DNA of 64,000 nucleotides, taken from positions 558,001 through 622,000 of the forward strand of contig LLEY01000001.1 in assembly GCA_001414485.1 (NCBI GenBank), in the 5' to 3' direction. Origin of the DNA: Calycina herbarum. Lineage: Eukaryota > Ascomycota > Leotiomycetes > Helotiales > Pezizellaceae. Below the pieces are notes generated by a model. That model did not search any database, had not been told where the DNA came from, and worked only from the letters and a program-made list of their open reading frames with translations. Of the stretch, positions 55,701-64,000 are shown in pieces; the first letter of the stretch is position 1; each line of letters opens with the position of its first letter. The position numbers were made by a program, and so were the translations under genes.

Positions 55701-57427
55701 TGTGATCTGGGATAAGAATCTTCGACCACGGGAATGGAATGCCACCCCGATGAATTATTCACCACTGGCTCCTAGAGCACAAGATCACCCTGTACAAGTT
55801 GAGGATCTCATGAAATTCTTCGTTCGGTTTATGAAGAATGATTCGCTACCTTCAATCGCTCTTGCCCACCAGGCCCAATCCGACCAGCTTCCCAACGGCG
55901 TGAAGAATCCAAAATGCATCGAACTTGCGGAATTACATTCCAAGGCTGTCGACTACGTCAAGACAGGTCACCCAGCAGAGATGCCCAAGAGACTGAGACC
56001 TAAACTGTGGCCACATTTCATGGAAAGTAGACACAGACCAAAGGAGCAGATCTACACATCACCTAAGATTCTTGGTCAGCTATACGACAAGGTGGGTTAT
56101 TCTCCGAATTTATTTTTATCTTTTGGGGTGTTTTAGGAGGGCCGAGATACTCCTCAGACAATTTGTTCCTCCTCTTACAACCCTATTTCCTCCTTCCTTC
56201 TCGGATATTCTTCTAGAAATAACAATGCTGACTTTGAGATCTTCACGCAGGTTGAGAGTGTTGATTTCAAACCAAAATACGAATTGCCTTTTGATAGGCG
56301 AATTCTCTCGGCCTACAAGTTCGAGGATTCACTCTTGACCGGTGCCAGGAAGCTTAAGACGAAGTATGATACGGCGATGCGCCGGATCATGGCTCAGCAC
56401 GAAATCAAAACTGAATTCGAAATCTGGACGACCTTTGTTCTGTCAAAGCCACGCGTTGGCAGTGATTATAAACAGCAAGAAGAGATAGGAAGAGTTTCGG
56501 ATACTTTAAAGGACCAGTTTCGGGTACTTTGCATTGAGGCAGCTGGTGGGTCAGAATATGCTGTCCTGGGACCATTCGTTGCGGGGATGTATAAAGTGAC
56601 CAAAGAGGAGCTTGACATAGCCCTGGCCGAATGCAGAGCCACAAAGAATTTCTCTGGTCGACTAGTTCCCGCGAGGAAAATGGAACCAAAATACATGCCG
56701 CTGATTACGTTTCCCTGGCTTTTTGAAAAGGTGCTGGGCAGAATCGCAACTGGCGTTGATCTTGAGGAAGACCTGGCCGATCTGGGCTTTACGCTTTTGG
56801 AATTCAAGAACGATCGGAAATCTCGTGCAAATTATCCAGCTACCGAGGATTTCATTCGTCGGAAAGACGGTGTTGTCGTCCATCGCGGAGAGGAGCTCGA
56901 TTTGTTTCAAGAAGGTGGTTATGAGAATGAAGAAGGATCCGAGGTAAGTCGTTGTTTATCTCGTTGATGGGGATCCTGTGATGAAGTTACCTGCAATTGC
57001 TTGCTAACGTTTTAAATAGGTTGGCGCCTACGGTGGCCTGGTTGAATACAACCGTCCTGGAGAAGGTAGAAAGAGCCCTTCATCTGATGGGATGCGTGAC
57101 ATGGAGGAGCTGGGCGACTTTTTCTCCAGCCATTCTCTTCTTGACAGCCATGATGCCCCCGTTAAGCAGCCTAATATAGTTGACAGCGATCTTACACCTG
57201 CTGACACTCGTATGGATTCGCCTTCAAACTCTATTCCTGCCAACGATGTTGGAGATAACCATGATCCAAACGGAGAGGAAGTGGACCGTGAAATGGGCGT
57301 CGCGGAACGCAGACTGCTCACCGAGGAGCCCATGGAAGAGTCTGAGGAAGAAGTCGAAGAAGAGGAGGTACAACTTGTCATTGGAGAATCTTCTCTAGAT
57401 AAACTTGCTCGGATGATGGCGTCTTAA
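52767..57427 (+). CDS. RNA-dependent RNA polymerase (RdRP, RNA silencing)
   Basis: Five exons: 52767-52776, 52845-53819, 53864-56091, 56251-56943, 57020-57427; 4314 nt, 1437 residues. The first exon is only 10 nt (MSR plus one base). An RRM-like region at about residues 65-120 contains ELTIKLYRLRTDVTTEHIFE. The polymerase core has FTFTDGVGKISPFLAQMIAH, QFRLGGCKGILV, GICLVGRNPSLHPGDLRVV and CSGGDLDGDDYFVIWD. The DxDGD catalytic loop lies at about residues 932-938. Domain order and motif form match the eukaryotic cellular RdRPs (RDR/Rdp1/SAD-1 type) that make double-stranded RNA for silencing or meiotic silencing. The catalytic aspartates are present, so it is probably active. The C-terminus is acidic. 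Confidence 0.93.
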
Positions 57428-58156
57428 GGTTGCTTCAATTCCGGTGTCTCGATTCGTTGGGCTTCAACAATTTCGATGGCTCTCGGGTTTGGCATCTTTC
57501 GAGCTACATTCATTTTTTTTTCAATTTTTCGTTTCACAAAAGATTACATTGTTTTCACGAACAACGATTGCATGGGCGCTGGCTATCTAGAACTGGATCC
57601 TGGTGTTCTGGTTCCAAATTGGAGGGTGGTGGAAAATGGAGTGTGTAAAATAAGGCTTTTTTTTACCGTGGATCTTGAGCATTTGGCATGGATATGTCGA
57701 CGGTCATTGGGCGTAAAAAACAGGTGTGCATTGCATTTGCTTTCTTGGCTTTGGTTGCTGGATGAGTGGAGTTTGCTGTGTGATGGTTTTTTCTATCTTA
57801 CTGGCCAAAAGGTTTGATAGAAGATACCTAGCACTTATGAATTGAGCATTGATGAAGAGTGTTTTTATGTCATGATGGGGGTTAATGTGATGCTTGAGTT
57901 GTGAGTTGATTAAAGTCCGCTCTGTAATGTCGATTATACTCTTTGCGGTTGATGCCATCAAGTAAAGTACACCCACTTTCCAAGTAATTGAGCCTCAAAA
58001 TCACCTCAGATCCAAAAATTGGTACACAGGGACGGGGAAAGAGATACTCCCAAGTCCCCTTTTCCTTTCTACACCATTTCTCACATTGAAGTATTCATAA
58101 AAAGGACTTTTACATTATACAAGACTTACTTTCCCGACCCCCCAAAAATCAAATCT
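57428..58156. other. Intergenic between RdRP and DUG3-like gene
   Basis: Two convergent 3' flanks. No coding frame recognised. Confidence 0.45.
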
Positions 58157-59684
58157 TCACACCTCCCGTCCACCCTGAAAAACTCCAATGACCCGACTTA
58201 CATCCAAATTATCATTCGCGTACATGGCTCCCTGCGAGACTATTACAACATGATTCTTCGTAATCAACGTCCACTCCTTGTCCTTGTAAGTCGTGGGTTC
58301 ACTAGCGATGATGAAATGTTTGCCATGCTCCCTTCGCTCTTTGGTTGCGTCGTTGTTCCTCCCCTCTTCCCCATTTTTGTTCTCCCCATGTGCTCCCTCG
58401 CCCTGTGCTCCCTCGCTCCGTGCTCGCAAGCTCGCACCATGTGGTCCATCTTTTCCGTCGGGGTGATCGGGAAACTTCCTGTTTAGAGTTACACCTGCTG
58501 TGCTGGAGTAATAGAGACTAGGAGGTTGCTCCGTGGGGTGGTTTCGGTAGCGACATGCAACGAGAGATTTGCCGTCTGTGAGGCAGATGTTGAGATCATT
58601 TGGTTCTGCGGCTGAGCCTAGAGTGTCGGTTTGGATGTTTATTACTGTTGCGATGGCTTTTTGGAGAGCCGTGGAGATTTCTTGGGGGTTGCGATGTTGG
58701 AACCATTCTTGTGGTTCTTCGTTTTCGTTGCCCTCGTTTTTAACCTTTCTCTCGTTTTCCCTTTTTGAGGACGAGGTGATGGGACATAGGAAGCTCATCA
58801 CTAACCCTGCGAAAACCTCGGTATCTGTCCCTCCTTGGATGTGTGCGTAGCAGTGCTCATTCATGACCCCACAGATTGCTCTTTTCACAAGCGGGAAAGA
58901 GGAGATATAGCCGTTGTGCATGATACTCCAGATTCCAAATGTGAAGGGGTGGTTGTTGGTTGGTGTTATTGCTGTTGCGGTTGCGGCTCTGATGTGGGCT
59001 AGGACGACGGGGGAGGAGGTGTTCTTGCAGATGGAGCGGAAGTTTGAGTCGTGGAGGGGAGGTTGGATTGTTTTGTAGAGGGTTGGGGAGAGAGTTGAGG
59101 TTGTGAGGGTGGGTGAGAAGGAGGAGAAGGTTGGTGTGTACCTAGGGGGCTTAGTTTGAGGTCTGGGTTTGAGATGGGCGAGGAGAATTGTGATGGGAGG
59201 ATTGGAATCATGCAAGTGTCTTATTAAAGCATCCGAGAAGATTGTCCCAGAATCCCGAAGGTAATGGGACTACCATCCCAAAGATATGGCCCTCAAAATG
59301 GAAGAAAGTAAGAACTCACCAAACCATCCCAAACCCATCAACATTAAACAACCGATTCCTCGTCGTAATTTCTGCCTGAGTAGTAGCTTCCGCATGCACA
59401 GCCGGATCATGAGAAAGTAATTTTGGCAGATAATGGATATGAACTTGTTTACTCAGGGCATGAGCTGGAGCTGAAGGTTTCCATGTTGTTGTTAGCAAGT
59501 GGTAATTGGGTGGTGGGATGAGAAGCGGAAAATAAGGTGAACACACAGAAATGGGAATCGAGAGAGAGGGGGTAAAGGATGAGAAGAGGTTAACTGGAGA
59601 GGAAATGGGGAGAGACTTACTGACGAGCACATCTTCAAGGAGACAGGGCTCGGTGTCTGAAATGTATGCGAACCAGCGACACAT
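58157..59684 (-). CDS. DUG3: Class-II glutamine amidotransferase, DUG3-like
   Basis: Exons 59684-59621, 59470-59320 and 59141-58157; 1200 nt, 399 residues. The protein begins MCRWFAYISDTEPCLLEDVL, with the nucleophile cysteine at position 2 as in class-II amidotransferases, so the start is secure. GFGMVWYTPTF is the first conserved loop. VLAHIRAATATAI and HPFTFGIWSIMHNGYIS carry the substrate-binding and oxyanion residues. GTDTEVFAGLVMSF and FIIASEPTTY follow. Dug3 pairs with Dug2 to break down glutathione in the cytosol. Between the HPDGKDG and HFIIASEP parts is a glycine/glutamate-rich insertion (SEGAQGEGAHGENKNGEEG), not usual for the family, giving a length slightly above the norm. Confidence 0.85.
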
Positions 59685-60689
59685 TGTGATGGATGGGGGA
59701 GAAAAAGTAAGGTTTCGTTTTGTAAGTAGATTGTAAATGTTTTTTTAAAATGCCCGAGAAAGGAATTGGGTTGGAGATTCACCACAATCCCAAAAGAGTA
59801 ACAGAAGCTTGTCTGTGGACCAGAAGAAGCAAAAACGAAAATCTAGAAACTCACAGCTGGGGAACTTCCAAGCTATTTAAACACACCAGCACTTGCAAAC
59901 CTCCCGCAAATTAGTTTGACAGTAGTAACTAATGATGAGGTTATGTTGGCGGGATTTATGTAGACCCCTGAAGCCCCCAGCCCCCACAATGACATCGGTG
60001 CAAACCTGGAAATCAAAAGCTTGATTCCCCCCTAAAAATGCCGCTAAAAGTAGGTACGCGGCCTTGCATACACTAGGAAACTATTCCTAGGTGATGATCT
60101 AGGAGATCCCAACAATCTTCAAATAGTGACCACATTTAATTGTCCAGGAGTACTTGTATCTCCACTGGAAAACTCACTAACTAAATAGTGAACCAATGCA
60201 ATATTCATGACATGTGAAATATCTTGCGATCTGAACGTGTTGGAAAGCAAAATAATTTCCTTTCGTAACCCTTTTGTATATTACAAATCTATAAACTTTT
60301 GATTGTTTTATAAATCCTCTAGATGCGAACTCCTTCGCACGTAGCTCGGGGTGTACAATTGGCCGCCAGCTGCGCCAAATATTCCGTGACTTCGAGCCTC
60401 GACACAATTCAACAGCGCATGCAATTCCGTAATCGAATCGATATTGGCGTGATCCATTTGGAAATCGGAATGGATTGAGAGTTTCCGAATTCGTCGTGAT
60501 TAATCTCCACCATTGAAATTGAAATCGTGCTGTGAAATGATGCAAGTCTCGGCGCCTAGTCCGCCATGGTCTTTCGAGACAACCCAAAAAGAAAACGCCC
60601 GCAAACCAGAGAGTGTCTCATCTGGATGCCAATTCCCATAACTCCTTTATTCCCAAGCTAAAATCGACAGCAGCGTATTGACTTCCTCT
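59685..60689. other. Intergenic, no gene recognised
   Basis: About 1 kb; a minus frame at 60177-60587 lacks coding signs. The 3' end of the small gene at 60690 borders it. Confidence 0.4.
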
Positions 60690-61037
60690 TCATTTGACCC
60701 TAACAAGTTGAGGTTGTGGTTCTTCTTGTGGCTCCGTATCGAACCAAACGTCTTCCGTCGCTCTTCGGACTGATGAATCTTTGAATGGGAGGTTGGGCAT
60801 GCCGTGCTCGGGTTTGGAGTTGTAATGGAGTGCTCCATGGTAGTTTACTTGTAATTCAGTAGGCTTGCTCCATGGCCGTTCGCAGAGGAAGAATATTATG
60901 ATCAAACTAATGAGAGAGTTAGGATAAATTCAAAAATGATGAATCAAGTAAACTTACGCAAAGACAACGGAAAGGGACAAGCATCGTTGGGCCCTTCGCG
61001 TAGGATGCCAGCCTTTGGAAGATAGTTCTCTCAACAT
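60690..61037 (-). CDS. Small single-pass membrane protein, 98 residues
   Basis: Two exons, 61037-60958 and 60906-60690, joined across a 51-nt intron with GTAAGT donor, CTAAC branch point and TAG acceptor; 297 nt. The product begins MLRELSSKGWHPTRRAQR, a basic N-terminus with few acidic residues. The intron lies inside one membrane helix (SLSVVFALIIIFFLC). A polar tail follows with NYHGALHYNSKPEHGMPNLP and a proline/glutamine-rich end. The layout could be a mitochondrial inner-membrane protein such as a small oxidase-assembly or complex-associated subunit. I do not recognise the family. The clean splice favours a real gene. Confidence 0.55.
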
Positions 61038-62491
61038 GATGATTGTTTATTAAAAAAGATTGGTGAGAATATAAATTTGAAGTGACCAAAAAAGGTATTT
61101 GGGGTAGTGTGAGGAAATGGAATGATGGACAATTGGTAAAGAGTGGTTAGAAATGTTTTTCTTGAAATGATTGTACAACCCGCGAGACCTTCCAGAAGTG
61201 CTAGAGGAAGAGATCATGGAACTTGGAGGGCCCGGCCCATACTTAAACAGCAAACTACCACCATTTCGGGCACGGCGCACAATGTACGTGCACCAAGGAC
61301 ATTGCAGACGGATTAGGACATTCTTTCGCATAGGGAATAGAATGGGGTGATTAGATTGGTTCAACTCTGAAACTGCGAGTGTTGTGGTTCTCTTGGCCCC
61401 GGTCGGATAAGCTCGGATTTGCTTGGTGAAACGGACAAAAAGGATAATTCCCCCACGCCGTGATGGAAGAATTGTTGAGACGACGAGACTCGCACCGGGT
61501 TGCCCAGTGATGGGGATAAGGTTGGGGTCCGAGGTGGGAGGTGGGAGACGCGCAGTCTGAAGAACAGCCTTGTTTCGAGCTCTGCGGTCCAAAGCTATAA
61601 TTAAGTTCCTCCTGACTTTCTGGATGACTTCATCTTCGCCGAGCGCGCTGTTGACTTCGTTTGGGATTCAGGGTCTGCGCGCTGAACAAGAAGCACTTTT
61701 CCATCCGCATTGAACAAGATACCTACATTGGGGAGGAATGCGGAGGAAGAGTTCGAGGCAGGAATTGCCAGTACTGATCGCCAGCGGAGGTATCAGAAGA
61801 TGCAGGGACGAGGTATTCTGGAGCAGAGAAGAGGCTGGATGCTTGAGGCTGGGCTGGGCTGGACTCTGGAACCACCCAAGAAATCACCTTCAGATCCCAA
61901 CTCTTTGGTGCGAGGCGGTCGGATTTGTATCGCATATCAGCTGGCTGGTCTTGACTGGTCTTGACGCCGTCGCGGTCATCAGATGAAGCGCTTGGTGCTC
62001 CATATTTCCGTTGACATTGTATTTTGGGTCTCCAAACAACATCCGAGGTACCGAGATCTGGGATCAAGGAGGAAAGTGTTGTGAGCAATTGTAGAATCGG
62101 AAGCTACGATTCTATTGAACGCGTTTATTTGTGTAGCGGAGAGGCTTGGGGATTGCCTCAAATCCTCAAGCGCGCCAGCAATATCGACGGCAAACAAGGC
62201 GAGACACTCGCATAAACCCCGGTTTCGGCAACAAGGCAATTCTCTTATCGATAAGACTTCCCTTCGGCAATCCAACTCCAGAGTGCACCTCCCCACCACA
62301 CCCAAAGCAAACATCTCGGGCCCTGACATCTACTCCACTCCGCCTCACAATGAATCTGGTAGCAAGCACCAAAGCGAGCAAACTGCGCAGGCCAACTTGG
62401 TGCTTTACTCCCCCCTTAATGCCCTCCTGAATCGCTACCGCAATTGGCACAAGTGCCACCCACCAATCCCGCCATTCCCGCCATTCCCGCC
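61038..62491. other. Intergenic, no gene recognised
   Basis: About 1.45 kb. Minus frames at 61050-61592 and 61723-62088 are 180 and 121 codons long but both lack an ATG start and recognisable motifs. The 3' part is the leader and promoter region of the pantothenate kinase gene. Confidence 0.4.
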
Positions 62492-64000
62492 ATGGCCGCG
62501 GAGCCCTCTCATCAAGATGCCGAAGGGCAAACCCAGGAAAGCCCCGCCGACCCCTCCTCCTCCTCCTCCTCCTTCTCAGGCGCAAAGCACCTACGTATGC
62601 GAACAAACACCGCCGAGATAGACAGTACTATTATCCATCCTGGCTCGGTCAAGATCAATGTTCAGGGAGCATTCATTGTTGATCAGGACTCGGTTTCTCC
62701 CAATGGCAGGAATACACACGGTGGGAGTCATGATACGAAAGATATCCGATTGCCGAACCATACGGCGGTTGTCAGTCATATAGCTGTAGATGTATGTTTA
62801 CCTACCCCCTATCCAGTGAATTTTCCCTCGGCTAACCATATTCATAGATAGGAGGCTCTCTTGCCAAACTCGTTTACTTTTCCCGCGAACCGCATTCTCG
62901 TGAGCCTGGCGGACGACTGAATTTTATGAATTTCGAAACCGACCGGATCGACGACTGCGTGGAGTTTATGAAAAAATTGAAAACCGAGCAGCAGAAGCTC
63001 AATGGATCCAGACCCGGGGAACTATGTGTCATGGCGACTGGCGGAGGAGCTTTCAAGTTCTATGACAAAATACGAGAGGCTTTAGGTTCAGACGTTTTGC
63101 GAGAGGATGAGATGGAGTGCTTGATAATTGGTACACAATCTCATAAACAAGCTCAGATATTGCACATTCGCTGATCAGAAAAATAGGACTGGACTTTTTC
63201 ATCACAGAAATTCCAAGAGAAGTATTCACATACAGCGAAACGGACCCAATGCATTTCACAGATCCCCGCTCAGATATCTACCCTTACCTCCTCGTCAACA
63301 TTGGCTCAGGAGTGAGCATGATCAAAGTGTCAGGACCCCGCGAATATCAACGAGTAGGAGGAACATCCCTAGGAGGCGGAACCCTCTGGGGTCTCCTCTC
63401 CCTCCTCACAGGCGCCCGAACCTTTGATGAAATGCTAGGAAACGCCGAACGAGGAGACAATGCCAAAGTTGACATGCTAGTAGGCGACATCTACGGAACG
63501 GACTACGGGAAAATCGGTCTCAAAAGCAGCACAATCGCCTCGTCCTTTGGAAAAGTCTTCCGCATGAAACGCGAAGCCGAACAAGAAGCCGAAGATAGCG
63601 GGGGCCTCACGAATGGAGATAATGAATCTACACCCTCCTCCCCAGAAAACGAACATAAATCTCCACCCGAGCCACCATTCTCATCCTCGGATATCTCTCG
63701 TTCTCTACTCTACGCGATATCAAATAACATTGGTCAAATCGCTTACCTCCAATCTGAGAAACATTCTCTATCCACTATTTATTTTGGTGGTTCTTTTATT
63801 AGAGGGCATCGACAGACTATGAATACCCTCAGTTACGCCATCAAATTCTGGAGTAACGGTGAGAAGAAAGCCTACTTTTTGAGACATGAAGGGTATCTTG
63901 GTGCCGTCGGGGCCTTTTTAAAGAGACAACCGAGAAATTGGGGGAGAAGAGGGAGTTTTGAGGAAGGTGTTGGGTTGGGTACTGAAGCTAGGGCGGAAGT
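62492..64000 (+). CDS. Pantothenate kinase (type II, eukaryotic), partial at window end
   Basis: Exons 62492-62791, 62848-63130 and 63187 onward; the frame is still open at base 64000, so the C-terminus is missing. It catalyses the first step of coenzyme A synthesis, phosphorylating pantothenate. The motif VDIGGSLAKLVYFS is the ATP-binding start of the PanK fold. FMNFETDRIDDCVEFMKKL, MATGGGAFKFYDKIREALG and YLLVNIGSGVSMIKV follow. VGGTSLGGGTLWGLLSLLTG is the phosphate-binding loop. The N-terminal 60 residues include a serine run encoded by a CTC repeat near 62554-62572. An inserted polar loop (EQEAEDSGGLTNGDNESTPS) precedes FGGSFIRGH, a further ATP-site element. Two 56-nt introns have canonical ends. 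The start is the ATG at 62492, the first in frame. Confidence 0.92.
62554..62572 (+). repeat. CTC trinucleotide run encoding polyserine
   Basis: Short CTC/TCC microsatellite inside the first exon of the pantothenate kinase gene; the translated result is a serine run. Confidence 0.8.

Noticed and set aside
61050..61592. 180-codon minus-strand frame
   Set aside because: It lacks an ATG near its 5' end and has no motif; the nearby real gene is the spliced 60690-61037.
61723..62088. 121-codon minus-strand frame
   Set aside because: It opens only with a TTG and shows no recognisable content; probably chance.
1..64000. tRNA, rRNA, CRISPR or intact transposon
   Set aside because: I looked for T-loop-like GGTTCRANTCC, long terminal repeats, and transposase or reverse-transcriptase motifs and saw none that could be supported by eye.

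Overview
The window looks like nuclear DNA of a filamentous ascomycete (Pezizomycotina). Genes are split by many short introns (about 44-180 nt) with GTAAGT/GTATGT-like donors and CTAAC/CTGAC-like branch points. The content is also fungal: a CFEM protein, HET and HeLo domains, an RNA-dependent RNA polymerase, SURF1, CMS1, NOP6 and a CENP-T with a histone fold. A leotiomycete (Helotiales) is my guess from overall feel; nothing here proves it. I saw no tRNA, rRNA or CRISPR array. Exon coordinates were built by eye; for the multi-exon genes with complete models, the summed exon length is a multiple of three.

Region 1-16.5 kb is gene-poor. It holds a flavocytochrome b2-like lactate dehydrogenase whose last exon supplies a peroxisome-type C-terminus, a Kre9/KNH-type membrane protein, an NmrA-like oxidoreductase, two unknown small genes and a DUF7704-like membrane protein. 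Among them lie at least four decayed genes: an unknown gene at 4.8-5.8 kb, a relative of the KNH protein at 7.1 kb, a papain-like peptidase with a zinc ribbon at 10.6-11.4 kb, and an unknown gene at 13.3-14.2 kb whose three stops all fit C-to-T change.

Region 16.5-41 kb is mostly conserved housekeeping, often in divergent pairs. It carries a double-Myb telobox protein, a SET-domain protein with an apparent signal peptide, a 693-residue conserved unknown, NOP6, a CFEM GPI protein, CMS1 (ribosome biogenesis), CENP-T (kinetochore), SURF1/SHY1 (cytochrome oxidase assembly), a UBX protein (Cdc48 adaptor) and the Rac GTPase. Two decayed loci interrupt it: a serine beta-lactamase-like fragment at 26.1 kb and a broken HeLo-plus-membrane-protein locus at 27.4-30.2 kb.

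Region 42-57.5 kb is accessory in character: an F-box/leucine-rich pseudogene, two convergent intronless HET genes, a C2H2 zinc-finger gene with a problematic gene model, a small in-frame tandem repeat, and a complete five-exon RNA-dependent RNA polymerase. Region 58-64 kb returns to metabolism with a DUG3-like glutamine amidotransferase, a 98-residue membrane protein and a pantothenate kinase cut by the window end.

I did not find a clearly new multi-gene system. The best leads are the splice-dependent peroxisomal tail of the lactate dehydrogenase, the HeLo-to-DUF3433 junction, the secreted-looking SET protein, and the unusual number of recognisable pseudogenes, several with changes of the C-to-T/G-to-A type.
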